DNA from: Vulcanimicrobiota bacterium
Lineage (GTDB): Bacteria; Vulcanimicrobiota; Vulcanimicrobiia; Vulcanimicrobiales; Vulcanimicrobiaceae
Length of the DNA stretch: 54,455 nucleotides
Reading direction: 5' to 3'
Assembly (NCBI GenBank): GCA_027315245.1
Contig: DAHUYK010000056.1
Span: forward strand, 1 to 54,455
Positions 20,588-29,628 of the stretch are shown here, piece after piece. The notes beneath the pieces are model-generated. The model did no database searches and was not told where the DNA came from. It was given only the letters and a program-made list of their open reading frames with translations. Position 1 is the stretch's first letter, and each line of letters starts with the position of its first letter. The position numbers and the translations under genes are program-made.

Positions 20588-21361
20588 GTGACGACCGCTG
20601 TCGAGCTCTTCGTGACCGCCTTCTTGGCGAGCATCTTCGGTTCGATGGTCGGGCTGGGCGGCGGATTCATCCTCGTACCCGCTCTACGGCTCTTCTTCGG
20701 GCTCGCACCGGCGCAAGCAGCTGGGACGGCGCTCGTGCTCGTCGTCGCCAACAGCGGGAGCGGCGCGACGACCTATCTCTTGCAGCGGCGCGTCCATGTG
20801 CGCGTCGGACTCACGCTCGCGGCGGCGGGATGGCCCGGCAGCATCGCGGGCGCGCTGCTCGCGAGGCGCATCTCGGCTCCCCTCTTCGATGGACTCCTCG
20901 CCGTCTTGCTCGTCGCCGTCGCGGTCGACATGCTCCTGCGGCGCGCCAAGCACGTTGCTGGGCGCGAGGATCCGCAAGGCGAAGTGCACGCACTGCGCGG
21001 CATGCCGTGGGGCATCGCGATGCTCCTTGGCTTCACCGTCGGCCTCGTATCGAGTCTCTTCGGCATCGGCGGCGGCGTCGTTCTCGTTCCGACTCTGCTC
21101 TACTTTTCCGATCTTCCCGCGCATGCGATTCGTGCGACGTCGCACTTCGGCATCGTGCTCACCTCACCGGTCGGCCTCGTCGCGCATGCGTTTCAACACG
21201 ACATCATCGTGCGGGACATCATTCCGCTCGTCATCGGAGGGCTCTGCGGCGGTCCGATCGGAGCACGGCTCTCGCTGCGGCTAAAGTCGCGCCAGCTGCT
21301 CGTCTTCGTCGCTTTGGCGCTCGCCATCGGCGCCGTCTCCCTCGTGTTGCGTCACGTCTAA
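20588..21361 (+). CDS. TauE/SafE-family sulfite/anion exporter-like membrane protein
   Basis: 257 residues with about eight membrane helices in two repeats, each with the glycine-rich family pattern (FGSMVGLGGGFILVPAL and SLFGIGGGVVLVPTL). It belongs to the TauE/SafE (DUF81) family of predicted sulfite, sulfoacetate or other organic-anion exporters; the substrate cannot be read from sequence. The start is GTG 20588, 22 bp after efp, so it may be read through from the der-plsY-efp message. Confidence 0.88.
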   Translation: MTTAVELFVTAFLASIFGSMVGLGGGFILVPALRLFFGLAPAQAAGTALVLVVANSGSGATTYLLQRRVHVRVGLTLAAAGWPGSIAGALLARRISAPLFDGLLAVLLVAVAVDMLLRRAKHVAGREDPQGEVHALRGMPWGIAMLLGFTVGLVSSLFGIGGGVVLVPTLLYFSDLPAHAIRATSHFGIVLTSPVGLVAHAFQHDIIVRDIIPLVIGGLCGGPIGARLSLRLKSRQLLVFVALALAIGAVSLVLRHV

Positions 21362-21443
21362 CCGGCTGCTGCCGAGCGTCTTCGCGTCACGCAGCTTTTG
21401 CCAGTACTTTGCGGGACAGTCGCTGAGCCTGCTCGGCGACGGC

Positions 21444-22577
21444 TTGCGCACGCTCGCCATCCCACTTTTTGCGTATCATCTGACGCATTCGGCGCTCTCC
21501 ACGGGTGCGTCGCTCGTCTGCGAGATCGGACCGTTCTCGCTCTTCGGCATGGTCGGCGGCTCGCTGGCCGACCGGCTCGACCGAAGACGCCTCATGATCG
21601 TCTGCGATGCAATCCGCTGCGCGGTCATGGCAGCGTTCGCCGTCACATACGCGCTGGGAATGCTGACGATGCCGATGATCTACGGCGGCCTCGTCATCAT
21701 CTCGATCAGCGCGGCGGCATTCCTGAGCGCGCAGTCTTCTTCCATCCCGTATCTCGTCGGAAAGGACCGCGCGACCGAAGCCGTCTCTGTACTCGTCGGC
21801 GCTGAGAACTTCTCCAACTTAGTCATGCCGACGCTCGGCGGCGCGCTCTTCGCGATCGTCGGCCCGTTTCCGGCGCTCGTGTTCAACGCAGCGACGTATC
21901 TCGCGTCTCAGTTCTCGCTCATGCGCATACCGAGCCTCGGCCCGGAACACGTGCACGGACTTCCTTCGCCGCGCCAAATACGTAACGACATCGTGCTTGG
22001 TTTTCGCACGCTATTCGGCGACCGCGGCATGCGTGCTCAAGCCGGGCTCGCATTCTTCTTTAACATCTTCGGCTTCGGTGCGTACTCAATTCTCATTCCG
22101 TTTCTCAAACGCAGCTTCGGCGCGTCGGACCGTGACATCGGCTTCTTCTTGGGGATCACCGCCGTCGGCGCGCTGGTCGGAACCGCATTCTCGACGATCA
22201 ACGCCCGCAGATGGCCGTTCGGGCGCGCACTCGTGATCGCGTACGCGGTCGACGCCATATGTTTTTTGCCGGTCGTCTTTACGCGCAACCTGTGGATTGC
22301 CGCGTTCGCTTGGTCCATATCGAGCGCGGCTGCGAGCTTTGAGGTTTCGCAGATCATCGGATTCCGGCTGCGTGTCGCGCCCGAAGAACTCGTCGGACGC
22401 GTCATGGGAGCGGTGCGCCTCGTCGTGCTCGGCGGCATGCTTCCCGGCGTCCTCTTCTTCGGCTGGATCGCCGATCACCGCAGCGCGCACCTCGCGATGA
22501 CGATGACCGCCTGGGGCTACGTCGCGCTCGCGTCCGTCGCACTCTGCATACCGGCCGTCCGCAACGAAGCTCGCTGA
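21444..22577 (+). CDS. Major facilitator superfamily transporter (start uncertain)
   Basis: 377 residues from TTG 21444, with at least eleven hydrophobic helices and the MFS loop motif GGSLADRLDRRRLM. It resembles MFS exporters of the drug/macrolide type; the substrate is unknown. The true start is probably upstream. In the same frame, sequence from about 21366 reads RLLPSVFASRSFCQYFAGQS and then LSLLGDGL, a typical first half of MFS helix 1. No ATG, GTG or TTG precedes it in frame after the upstream stop region; only CTG codons at 21366/21369 are available. Confidence 0.82.
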   Translation: MRTLAIPLFAYHLTHSALSTGASLVCEIGPFSLFGMVGGSLADRLDRRRLMIVCDAIRCAVMAAFAVTYALGMLTMPMIYGGLVIISISAAAFLSAQSSSIPYLVGKDRATEAVSVLVGAENFSNLVMPTLGGALFAIVGPFPALVFNAATYLASQFSLMRIPSLGPEHVHGLPSPRQIRNDIVLGFRTLFGDRGMRAQAGLAFFFNIFGFGAYSILIPFLKRSFGASDRDIGFFLGITAVGALVGTAFSTINARRWPFGRALVIAYAVDAICFLPVVFTRNLWIAAFAWSISSAAASFEVSQIIGFRLRVAPEELVGRVMGAVRLVVLGGMLPGVLFFGWIADHRSAHLAMTMTAWGYVALASVALCIPAVRNEAR

Positions 22578-22599
22578 TCGCCCGCCCACAGCGTAGCAC

Positions 22600-22628
22600 T
22601 TGCCGGCTGCAGGAGCCGCTGTTATACT
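22600..22628 (+). promoter_or_regulatory. Sigma-70-type promoter of the toxin-antitoxin pair
   Basis: A -35 box TTGCCG (22600-22605) and a -10 box TATACT (22623-22628) are separated by exactly 17 bp. Transcription would begin near 22635, about 5 bp before the first antitoxin ATG (22640), giving a near-leaderless message. If translation instead begins at ATG 22694, the leader is about 60 nt and has the SD-like AGGGGTG. Confidence 0.7.
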
Positions 22629-22639
22629 GTACATCTTAT

Positions 22640-22942
22640 ATGACCACTTCCAAACACAGGCCGCAGAAGAAGCACTCAGGGGTGTCCCTGCTCATGCTGC
22701 AGCCGCGTGAAGTCGGCGCAGCCGAGTTCAAGGCGACGTGCCTCGAGCTCATGGACCAAGTCCAGCGCCTCGGCATCGAGATCATCGTCACGAAACATCG
22801 CCGGCCCGTTGCTCGCCTCGCCCCCATCGCCGAACGGTCGAGCGGCTTTTGTGGAGCGCTCTCAGGCATGCTTTTGCAACAGCACGACTTGGTGCAGCCC
22901 GCGGGCGACACATGGGAGGCTGATGAGCCCAATCTTACTTGA
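22640..22942 (+). CDS. Phd/YefM-family antitoxin
   Basis: 100 residues from ATG 22640, or 82 from ATG 22694, which has the better ribosome-binding site (AGGGGTG 9 nt upstream). The core VGAAEFKATCLELMDQVQRL is followed by IIVTKHRRPVARLAPI, the usual Phd/YefM DNA-binding fold; the more variable tail should wrap the toxin. Such antitoxins repress their own promoter, here the TTGCCG/TATACT element just upstream. It overlaps the PIN toxin start by 20 bp. Confidence 0.85.
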   Translation: MTTSKHRPQKKHSGVSLLMLQPREVGAAEFKATCLELMDQVQRLGIEIIVTKHRRPVARLAPIAERSSGFCGALSGMLLQQHDLVQPAGDTWEADEPNLT

Positions 22943-23333
22943 TACGCACGCAGCAATCTGGTCCGCTGACGGAACGCTGCCCCGCAAGCTGTGCGCGCTC
23001 ATCGACGATGCAGCCGACCGAAACGAGTTGCTGCTGTCGCCGATATCCGCCTGGGAGATCGGGATGCTTGTTGCAAGGCGGCGTCTCACGCTCTCGACGT
23101 CGCTCCATGACTACGTCCGTGCACTTTTCGAACGTTCGGGCGCCGTCGTCGCCGCGCTCACGCCTTCTATTGCGGCCTCAGCCGCAGCACTCCCGGGAGA
23201 GGCGCCCGCCGATCCGGCAGATCGAGTGCTCATCGCAACGGCGGCGGCTTACGGCGCGCGCCTCATCACGAGAGACAAGAGTATTCTCGCCTACGCTCGG
23301 TCGGCGCGCAATCCTCGCTGCATCGCTTGTTAG
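22923..23333 (+). CDS. PIN-domain (VapC-like) toxin ribonuclease
   Basis: 136 residues from ATG 22923; the ORF-track version from 22707 reads out of the antitoxin and is too long. PIN-fold acidic residues are recognisable: LLDTHAAIW (first Asp), SAWEIGML (Glu), DPADRVLIATA (Asp) and LITRDKSIL (Asp). PIN toxins of this class are Mg2+-dependent RNases, often tRNA-cleaving; the target is unknown. The pairing with a Phd-type antitoxin is a common combination. Confidence 0.9.
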   Translation: MSPILLDTHAAIWSADGTLPRKLCALIDDAADRNELLLSPISAWEIGMLVARRRLTLSTSLHDYVRALFERSGAVVAALTPSIAASAAALPGEAPADPADRVLIATAAAYGARLITRDKSILAYARSARNPRCIAC

Positions 23334-23360
23334 CAGTCCTGCGACGCGTGCTCCGCAAAG

Positions 23361-24824
23361 ATGAGCTCGCTCCTCGGTAACAACCCCTCACTAGCCGTTG
23401 AACTCGGCGCTGCGTACGTGCTGCTTGCAGCGCTCGTATCGCGCATGCTGCTCAACCGGGCAGGGGTTCCCTCGATAGTGACGCTGCTCGCCTTTGGGCT
23501 TGCGGCCGGCCCCAGCGGCCTCGGCTTCGTGCACGTCGACATCGCCGCCAATCCCGGAACGCGCGCACTGCTGCAGCTCGCCGTCGTGATCGTCCTTTTT
23601 GAGGCGACGCTTCGCCTCGATCTTCGCGGCCTTCCAAAGACGAGTATGGCGGTGCTCGCAGTACTCGGACCAGCCTTGACGCTCCTTTTCGTGCCCTATG
23701 TTGCGCGTGCGTACCACTTTAGTCATCTCGTCGCATCGATGATCGCTGCGGTCTGTATCGTCACCGGGCCGACGGTCGTCGGCCCGCTCATGGCCCGCAT
23801 CCGGCCTCGAACCGCGGTTTCACATCTGCTGGAATCGGAAGGCTTAGCTCTCGACGCCTTGGGCGTCATTATCGCCGCCGTCGCTTTTGCCACCTACACG
23901 TCTCGGCCCGGGACGCCGCTCGTTGATGCGTGGGAGGTGAGCCGGCGCATCGGTGCAGGCGTCGTCCTCGGCATCGTCTGGGGACTGCTCGGACGCCAAC
24001 TCTTCATACGCACCGCTCGATGGCCGAGCGACGTCAGCAAAATCGGCGTCCTGCTTCTCGGAGTCACAGCGTACGCGACCTCGGAGCTGGTCTCGCACGA
24101 GAGCGGCCTCGTCGCCGTCGTGCTCTGCGGTTTCATGCTCGATTTTCGTGTCTTTCCGCACGAGCAGTTAGTACGAAGCTTCAAGGCCGACCTTTCCATG
24201 CTCGCGCTTTCCATCGTGTTCGTCTTGCTCGCCTCCCGCATTCGTGTCGAGAGCCTCGGGCCGCTCGTCGCTCCCGCCGCGGCCATCGTCGCCGTTCTCG
24301 TCGGCGTGCGAATCGTCTCGGTCGCGGCGGCGACGTTTCGCAGCTCGTTCTCGCTTGCCGAGCGTCTTCTCATGGCGACCGTCTTTCCACGTGGCATCGT
24401 GGCGGTTTCGCTCGCAACGTATTACGCGGAGCAGATTCCCGCATGGGGTCTTCACGGAGCGAATCGCTTCGCGGGGATTCTCTTCCTCGTCGTCGCTTTC
24501 ACGATCGCCGTGTCGACGCCGCTCGCGGTCGCCGTGGCTTTGCGATGGAAGCTGCAGCTGCCGACCGTCGTACTTGCAGGAATCACGCCGACGACGCTCG
24601 AGCGGGCACGCGACTACAAGAGCTCGGGTCACATTCCCATTCTCGTCGACCTCGACGAACGAGCCGTCGCGTTCGCCTGTTCGCAGGACTTCGAAGCCCT
24701 TGTGATTCCGGAACCCGCGCAGGTGGTCCGGGTCGTACGCGAACGAGGGGCGAAGATCGTCGTGATTGACGATGCTTCCCACTGGGACGCGGCGCGGGCC
24801 GCAGTTCACGCTACGGAGTCTTGA
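23361..24824 (+). CDS. Cation:proton antiporter (CPA family) with C-terminal nucleotide-binding-like region
   Basis: 487 residues with about twelve membrane helices over residues 1-395, including the exchanger motif CIVTGPTVVGPLMAR and the HLLESEGLALDALGVII stretch seen in NhaP-type Na+(K+)/H+ antiporters. The C-terminal ~90 residues (ILVDLDERAVAFACSQDFEA, RGAKIVVIDDAS) look like a shortened TrkA-N/RCK-type regulatory domain. The transported ion is not determined. The gene starts 27 bp after the PIN toxin and ends 9 bp from the convergent fumC. Confidence 0.88.
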   Translation: MSSLLGNNPSLAVELGAAYVLLAALVSRMLLNRAGVPSIVTLLAFGLAAGPSGLGFVHVDIAANPGTRALLQLAVVIVLFEATLRLDLRGLPKTSMAVLAVLGPALTLLFVPYVARAYHFSHLVASMIAAVCIVTGPTVVGPLMARIRPRTAVSHLLESEGLALDALGVIIAAVAFATYTSRPGTPLVDAWEVSRRIGAGVVLGIVWGLLGRQLFIRTARWPSDVSKIGVLLLGVTAYATSELVSHESGLVAVVLCGFMLDFRVFPHEQLVRSFKADLSMLALSIVFVLLASRIRVESLGPLVAPAAAIVAVLVGVRIVSVAAATFRSSFSLAERLLMATVFPRGIVAVSLATYYAEQIPAWGLHGANRFAGILFLVVAFTIAVSTPLAVAVALRWKLQLPTVVLAGITPTTLERARDYKSSGHIPILVDLDERAVAFACSQDFEALVIPEPAQVVRVVRERGAKIVVIDDASHWDAARAAVHATES

Positions 24825-24833
24825 CCGCCTTCG

Positions 24834-26261
24834 TTACTTTGGTTTTGTCATCTCTGCCGGCACGACGACGCTGTCGTACTGCGCCTCGTCGACATAGCCC
24901 AGTGCGAGCGCCGCGGCCTTGAGCGTCGTGTTCTCCTTGTGCGCCTTCTTCGCAATTTCCGCCGATTTGTCGTAACCGATGACCGGCGAGAGCGCGGTGA
25001 CGACCATGAGAGACTCGTCCAGGTGGCGCTTGATGACCGCTTCGTTCGGCTCCAACCCTTCGATCATATGGACGCGGAACATCGTGCACGCGTCGCGCAA
25101 CAGCGACGTGGAGTGCAGAAAGTTGGCGATCATCACCGGGTTGAAAACGTTGAGCTCGAAGTTGCCCTGCGAAGCGCCGAAGCTGATTGCAAGGTCGTTG
25201 CCGTACACCTGCACGCACACCATCGTCATCGCCTCGCTCTGCGTCGGGTTCACTTTGCCGGGCATGATCGAACTGCCCGGCTCATTTTCGGGAAGAATGA
25301 GTTCGCCAATGCCGGCGCGCGGACCGGAGCCGAGCCAACGAATGTCGTTCGCGATCTTCATGAGGGCCGCCGCCAGCATCTTGATCGCACCCGAAGCGAA
25401 GACGAAATCATCGTGCGACGCGAGCGCTGCAAACTTGTTGGGATGCGACCGGAACGGCAAGCCGGTGAGCTCGGCGATTTTCTTTGCCGCGCGTGACCCG
25501 AACTCGGGATGCGCGTTGAGGCCGGTGCCGACCGCGGTGCCGCCGATCGCGAGGTCGTAGAGCGGATCCAACGCCTCGCGGCACGCGCCGATCGCGCGAT
25601 CGAGCTGCGTGGCATACCCGGAGAACTCTTGGCCCAGGGTAAGCGGCGTGGCATCTTGCAGGTGCGTGCGCCCGACCTTCACGATTGCGGACCACGCCTT
25701 CGCCTTCTCGGCGAGCGCGTCGCGCAGCGCTTCGACGGGAGGCAGCATCTCGACCATTGCTTGCGCCGCGGCCATGTGCATCGCAGTTGGAAAAGTGTCG
25801 TTCGACGACTGCGACATGTTGACGTGGTCGTTGGGGTGAACGGGCTTCTTCGAGCCCATTTCACCCCCCGCAAGCTCGATCGCGCGGTTCGAGATGACCT
25901 CGTTCACGTTCATATTCGTCTGCGTCCCGGAGCCGGTCTGCCAGATGCGCAGCGGAAAGTGCGCATCGAGCTTTCCCGCGATCACCTCGTCGGCGGCCGC
26001 TACCACGAGCTTCGTCTTCTCGTCGTCGAGCTTGCCCAGGTCGTGATTCACGAGCGCCGCGGCCTTCTTCAACGTGGCCATCGCCCGAACGACCGCGCGC
26101 GGCATGACGTCCCGCGGCCAGGCGCCCTCTCCGATATCGAAGTGGACGAGCGAGCGCGCCGACTGCGCGCCGTAGTACGTGTCTGCGGGAACCTCGATCG
26201 CGCCCATCGAGTCGGACTCGACGCGCGTCTTGGCCCCGTCGCCGGAGAGACTACTCTTCAT
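24834..26261 (-). CDS. fumC: Class II fumarate hydratase
   Basis: 475 residues. FumC interconverts fumarate and malate in the TCA cycle. The oxygen-stable class II signature [15 protein letters not shown], the substrate-site motifs [13 protein letters not shown] and [21 protein letters not shown], and [20 protein letters not shown] are all present. Aspartase shares the fold, but the HPNDHVN and QSSNDTFPT patterns fit fumarase. Its start overlaps the stop of the SprT-like gene by 11 bp. Confidence 0.96.
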   Translation of the reverse strand: MKSSLSGDGAKTRVESDSMGAIEVPADTYYGAQSARSLVHFDIGEGAWPRDVMPRAVVRAMATLKKAAALVNHDLGKLDDEKTKLVVAAADEVIAGKLDAHFPLRIWQTGSGTQTNMNVNEVISNRAIELAGGEMGSKKPVHPNDHVNMSQSSNDTFPTAMHMAAAQAMVEMLPPVEALRDALAEKAKAWSAIVKVGRTHLQDATPLTLGQEFSGYATQLDRAIGACREALDPLYDLAIGGTAVGTGLNAHPEFGSRAAKKIAELTGLPFRSHPNKFAALASHDDFVFASGAIKMLAAALMKIANDIRWLGSGPRAGIGELILPENEPGSSIMPGKVNPTQSEAMTMVCVQVYGNDLAISFGASQGNFELNVFNPVMIANFLHSTSLLRDACTMFRVHMIEGLEPNEAVIKRHLDESLMVVTALSPVIGYDKSAEIAKKAHKENTTLKAAALALGYVDEAQYDSVVVPAEMTKPK

Positions 26262-26859
26262 TTCCTTCCCATTTTCGCGCTTGAGCCGGGATTGCGCCTG
26301 GGCTTATGTCTGAGCGCTGCCGGGCGGCAGAGGCCGCCTCGCCGATCGCCAAACCCAGCGGCTTCGTCTCGACGATTTCGTGAATCGAAAGCGGGAAGCG
26401 CGGATCGTAGCGCCGGTGGTTGCAGCGTGGGCAGCTCGACGGTCTGGCGGGGATGCGACGGCGCAGCGCCTCGAAACTGCACGACTCGCACCGCACGATG
26501 TACCGCTTGGCCGAGCCCTTGCGGGGTGCGACGTGCCCCAGATCGTGATAGATGGACGTCAGACCGCATTCGCGCATCTTACGGCGAAAGCACGATCCGT
26601 GCCCCGTGTCGCGAAAGCGTTCGAAACACCACGCATGCACCATCTCGTGCAGCAGCGTCTCCTCGAGCGCCTGCGGATACTTGCGGAAGTGCTTGGGGGA
26701 GAGCTCGACGAGCAAGGGCTTGCGGCCGTAGGTGATGCGTCCCGCCGAGTTCGAAAATCGCTCGTTGTACGAGATGCGGCAATCCGGAACGGCGCCGTTG
26801 AAAAACTCGTTGTTCAGGCGCGCAAAGAGCAACTGCAGCTCAGCTTCCGAGGGCAGCAC
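26251..26859 (-). CDS. SprT-like zinc metalloprotease-family protein
   Basis: 202 residues from GTG 26859 ([19 protein letters not shown]); the first 40 residues of the ORF-track version overlap the divergent gene and are not family-like. The zinc-binding active-site motif [11 protein letters not shown] (HExxH) is followed by a third-ligand region [11 protein letters not shown]-terminal zinc ribbon has two Cys pairs (CESC and CPRC). SprT/SPRTN-family proteins include DNA-protein crosslink proteases, but the bacterial members are largely uncharacterised. It is upstream of, and overlapping, fumC. Confidence 0.85.
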   Translation of the reverse strand: MLPSEAELQLLFARLNNEFFNGAVPDCRISYNERFSNSAGRITYGRKPLLVELSPKHFRKYPQALEETLLHEMVHAWCFERFRDTGHGSCFRRKMRECGLTSIYHDLGHVAPRKGSAKRYIVRCESCSFEALRRRIPARPSSCPRCNHRRYDPRFPLSIHEIVETKPLGLAIGEAASAARQRSDISPGAIPAQARKWEGNEE

Positions 26860-26896
26860 GGATGAATCTCTTCGCCGCACGTCCAAACGGCTCTTC

Positions 26897-27304
26897 GTGT
26901 CGAAGTCTGACCCCGGTCTCCCGGCGCGGGTCGCCATTCCGCTCGTCGCCGTTTTTGCCATCGTCTTTCTGGGCGTCATGGGATACCTCGTCTACCTCGG
27001 CTACGGTTCGGGGGGCTCGGTTTTCGGCGCAGCCGGCCCCGGGGCGCAAACCGCCCAGCAGCGGGTCGAGGGCGGCCCGCCGCCTGCCGTCATGCTGCAG
27101 TACGAAGCGCTGCTGCGACGCGTTGCGCGCCATCCGCACGACGATGTCGCCTGGACGCAGCTCGGAGACTTAGAGCTCGCCGCGAACCGCTTCCGCGCCG
27201 CCATTCCTTACTACGAGCGCGCGCTCGCAGCGAATCCCCGGAACGTCGCTGCGCGGACCGGTCTCATGCAAGCGCGCGAAGGTCTGCGCGAAAGCGCCGA
27301 GTGA
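26897..27304 (+). CDS. Membrane-anchored TPR-repeat protein
   Basis: 135 residues from GTG 26897 (SKSDPGLPARVAIPLVAVFA); the ORF-track start at 26732 lies inside the divergent SprT-like gene. One membrane helix (VAIPLVAVFAIVFLGVMGYLVYLGY) is followed by a glycine-rich linker and a TPR region (DVAWTQLGDLELAANRFRAA, PYYERALAANPRNVAART), probably outside the cytoplasm. It resembles the TPR part of CcmH/NrfG-type or assembly-scaffold proteins, but no specific role can be assigned. It overlaps the first M55 peptidase by 4 bp (GTGA). Confidence 0.78.
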   Translation: MSKSDPGLPARVAIPLVAVFAIVFLGVMGYLVYLGYGSGGSVFGAAGPGAQTAQQRVEGGPPPAVMLQYEALLRRVARHPHDDVAWTQLGDLELAANRFRAAIPYYERALAANPRNVAARTGLMQAREGLRESAE

Positions 27305-28134
27305 GAGTCTACGTCTCCTGCGACATGGAGGGCACGGCTGGCGTCTGTTCGTGGCGCCAGTGCGATCCCGAGAATCGCGACGAATACCCGATCTATCGCC
27401 GGTACATGTCCCGCGAGGTGTCGGCCGCGATCGAAGGCGCCCGTTCAGCCGGTGCGCGCGAGTTCGTCGTCAACGACGCGCATTGGTCGATGCGCAACCT
27501 GCTCTGGGACGAGATGCCGGCGGACGTGCGCATCGTCTCCGGCGCGCCGAAGCCGCGCTCGATGGCACAAGGGCTCGTAGGTGGCTTCGATGCCGTCTTC
27601 CTCACCGGCTACCACGCCAAGAGCGGCGATCGCGACGGCGTTCTCGCGCACACGTTCAGCGATGAGACGGTCTACCGCGTGAGCGTCAACGGCATCGAGT
27701 GCAGCGAGGCACTGCTCGTCGCGGCGCTCGCCGGCTCGCAGGGCGTTCCGGTGATGCTCGTCACGGGTGATAGCACGATCGTTCGCGAGACGCTGCACGC
27801 CTTGCCGTGGGCGACAGGAGTTGCGGTGAAGGAATCCATCGGGTTCTACGCAGCAAACACGCTCACACCAACGGCAGCGCAGGATGCGATTCGCGATGGC
27901 GCACGTCGCGCGACGGAGCGGATCGCGGATGCGAAACCGTTCGTCTTTTCGCCGCCGATTGAGTTGCTGCTCGAAACCGTGCACGTGGCGAGCGCGGACT
28001 TTATCGAGCTGATGCCCGGCTTCGAGCGCATCGACGGCCGCACGCTTCGCTTTGCTGCCTCCTCGTACGAGCAATCATACGACGCATATGTGGCGGCCGT
28101 CCGGCTCGGCGGAGCCGGGAACGCCCTCGCGTGA
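27301..28134 (+). CDS. M55-family D-aminopeptidase (DppA-like), copy 1
   Basis: 277 residues. Matches the DppA family of zinc-dependent D-amino-acid aminopeptidases. The expected metal ligands are visible in VSCDMEGTAGV (Asp, Glu), VNDAHWSM (His), LTGYHAKSG (His) and ECSEALLVAAL (Glu). The family releases D-Ala from D-Ala-D-Ala-type peptides, pointing to peptidoglycan peptide recycling. The GTG overlaps the TPR gene stop, and its own stop overlaps the second copy. Confidence 0.93.
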   Translation: MRVYVSCDMEGTAGVCSWRQCDPENRDEYPIYRRYMSREVSAAIEGARSAGAREFVVNDAHWSMRNLLWDEMPADVRIVSGAPKPRSMAQGLVGGFDAVFLTGYHAKSGDRDGVLAHTFSDETVYRVSVNGIECSEALLVAALAGSQGVPVMLVTGDSTIVRETLHALPWATGVAVKESIGFYAANTLTPTAAQDAIRDGARRATERIADAKPFVFSPPIELLLETVHVASADFIELMPGFERIDGRTLRFAASSYEQSYDAYVAAVRLGGAGNALA

Positions 28135-28955
28135 AGCTCTACGTCTCCGCCGACATGGAGGGCGTCGCGGGAGTCACCGCGTGGCAGCAGGTCGACGCAC
28201 GCACGCCGCACGCCGAGTACGCGACATACCGGCGTTACTATACGCAAGAGGTGCGTGCGGCTATCGACGGTGCGCGAGACGCGACGCCCTGCGAAGTGCT
28301 CGTCAATGACTCGCATGGTCCGATGCACAACCTGCTCTTCGATGAGCTGCCCGATGATGTGCGGGTCATCTTTGGCAACCGCAAGCCGCTCTCGATGGTG
28401 CAAAACGCGGAAGCCGGCTACGACGGCGCGTTCTTCATCGGCTATCACGGCGCGGTCGGCGATCGCGATGCGGTACTCTGCCACACATACACGCCGTCGG
28501 TCGTCTACGACGTCTCGGTCAACGGCATTGCGTGCAGCGAAGCGACGATCAACGCCGGCCTCCTCGGCTTCTACGGTGTACCGCTGCTGCTCGTCACCGG
28601 CGACCGGACGACCGTCGAAGCCGTGCAGGCGCAGATGCCGTGGGTTCGCGGCGTCATCGTCAAGGAATCGATCGGCGCTTTCGCAGCGAACTCGCTCTCG
28701 CCGCAGGCAGCGCAGCGCCTCATTCGCGCCGCGGCGCACGACGCCGTCGCCGCCACCGGCGCCAAACCCTACGTGTTCTCGCCGCCGCTCGTGCTCGAGC
28801 TGACGCTCGTCACCGCGGCGCAGGCCGACCTCGTCGCGACGATTCCCGGCTTCGACCGCACGGGAGGGCGGAGCGTGCGTTTTCAGCACGACGCCTTCCC
28901 CGTGCTCTTTCGCGCCTTCGTCGCGGCCTGGCGCATGGGCGCACTCGCAAACTAG
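28131..28955 (+). CDS. M55-family D-aminopeptidase (DppA-like), copy 2
   Basis: 274 residues, a paralogue of the upstream gene with the same metal-ligand motifs (VSADMEGVAGV, VNDSHGPM, FIGYHGAVG, ACSEATINAGL). The proteins are colinear, but many residues differ (CSWRQCDPENRDEYP versus TAWQQVDARTPHAEY), so this is an old duplication rather than a recent one. The GTG overlaps the first copy's stop by 4 bp. DppA is known to form a decamer; whether the two copies form a mixed complex is open. Confidence 0.93.
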   Translation: MKLYVSADMEGVAGVTAWQQVDARTPHAEYATYRRYYTQEVRAAIDGARDATPCEVLVNDSHGPMHNLLFDELPDDVRVIFGNRKPLSMVQNAEAGYDGAFFIGYHGAVGDRDAVLCHTYTPSVVYDVSVNGIACSEATINAGLLGFYGVPLLLVTGDRTTVEAVQAQMPWVRGVIVKESIGAFAANSLSPQAAQRLIRAAAHDAVAATGAKPYVFSPPLVLELTLVTAAQADLVATIPGFDRTGGRSVRFQHDAFPVLFRAFVAAWRMGALAN

Positions 28956-28966
28956 CAGGGCATGGA

Positions 28967-29614
28967 ATGGAGCCTTCTCCGCCGCAGGAACCGCCCAAGC
29001 CGCCCGCACGAAAACCGAAGGCCGCGGGACGAATCGGTGCACTACTGGCAACGCTCGCGGCTTTTGCGCTGAAGTTCAAGTTCGTTTTCTTTCTCGTCAA
29101 GATTTTCGCGTCCAGTTGGACGCTCATACTGACGCTCTGGCTCTATGCGTTCGCTTTCGGATGGCGCTTTGGTGCCGTCTTGGTTTTACTCATCCTGCTG
29201 CACGAACTCGGGCACTACGCCGCGTTTCGCGCTTACGGCCTTGCCGTTCGGCTGCCGGTCTTCGTGCCGTTTTTGGGCGCCTTTACCGCCGGCGCCGTGC
29301 CCGCCGATCCCGAGCACGCCGCGTACATCGCGCTCGCCGGTCCGGTCGCCGGGCTCGTTCCGTCTGCCCTCTTGTACGGCCTGGGACTCTTCACGCACGA
29401 TGCCTTCTGGCTCGCCTGCGCGTGCTTCGGCGCGGGTCTCAATCTCTTCAATATGATTCCCGTCCTGCCGTTCGACGGCGGCCGCGTCGTCGCTTCAGCA
29501 CGCGCCGTGCGGGGATCGGCGCGCATCACCGTCTTCGCACTCTATGGGGCGGTCGCAGCCTCCCTCGCCTTCGTCGTCTGGCAGACCTATCCGGGCATCG
29601 CTCCCGTACCCTGA
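28967..29614 (+). CDS. Site-2 protease family (M50) membrane metalloprotease
   Basis: 215 residues from ATG 28967 (AGGG SD-like sequence upstream); the ORF-track extension lies inside the M55 gene. The N-terminus is proline/lysine rich and is followed by several membrane helices. The active-site motif LLHELGHYAAFRAYG (HExxH) lies in one helix, and the second motif NMIPVLPFDGGRVVASAR supplies the third zinc ligand (the NPxDG-equivalent). No PDZ domain is visible, so it is a minimal S2P. The substrate is unknown. It follows the M55 pair by 11 bp. Confidence 0.88.
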   Translation: MEPSPPQEPPKPPARKPKAAGRIGALLATLAAFALKFKFVFFLVKIFASSWTLILTLWLYAFAFGWRFGAVLVLLILLHELGHYAAFRAYGLAVRLPVFVPFLGAFTAGAVPADPEHAAYIALAGPVAGLVPSALLYGLGLFTHDAFWLACACFGAGLNLFNMIPVLPFDGGRVVASARAVRGSARITVFALYGAVAASLAFVVWQTYPGIAPVP

Positions 29615-29628
29615 CGTACGCGCGTCAG
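29611..29628. terminator. Short hairpin across the convergent stops
   Basis: CTGACG (29611-29616) pairs with CGTCAG (29623-29628), with a possible extra G-U pair inside. It covers the stop codons of both the site-2 protease gene and paaJ, so it could act as a weak bidirectional terminator. There is no T-run on either side. Confidence 0.35.
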
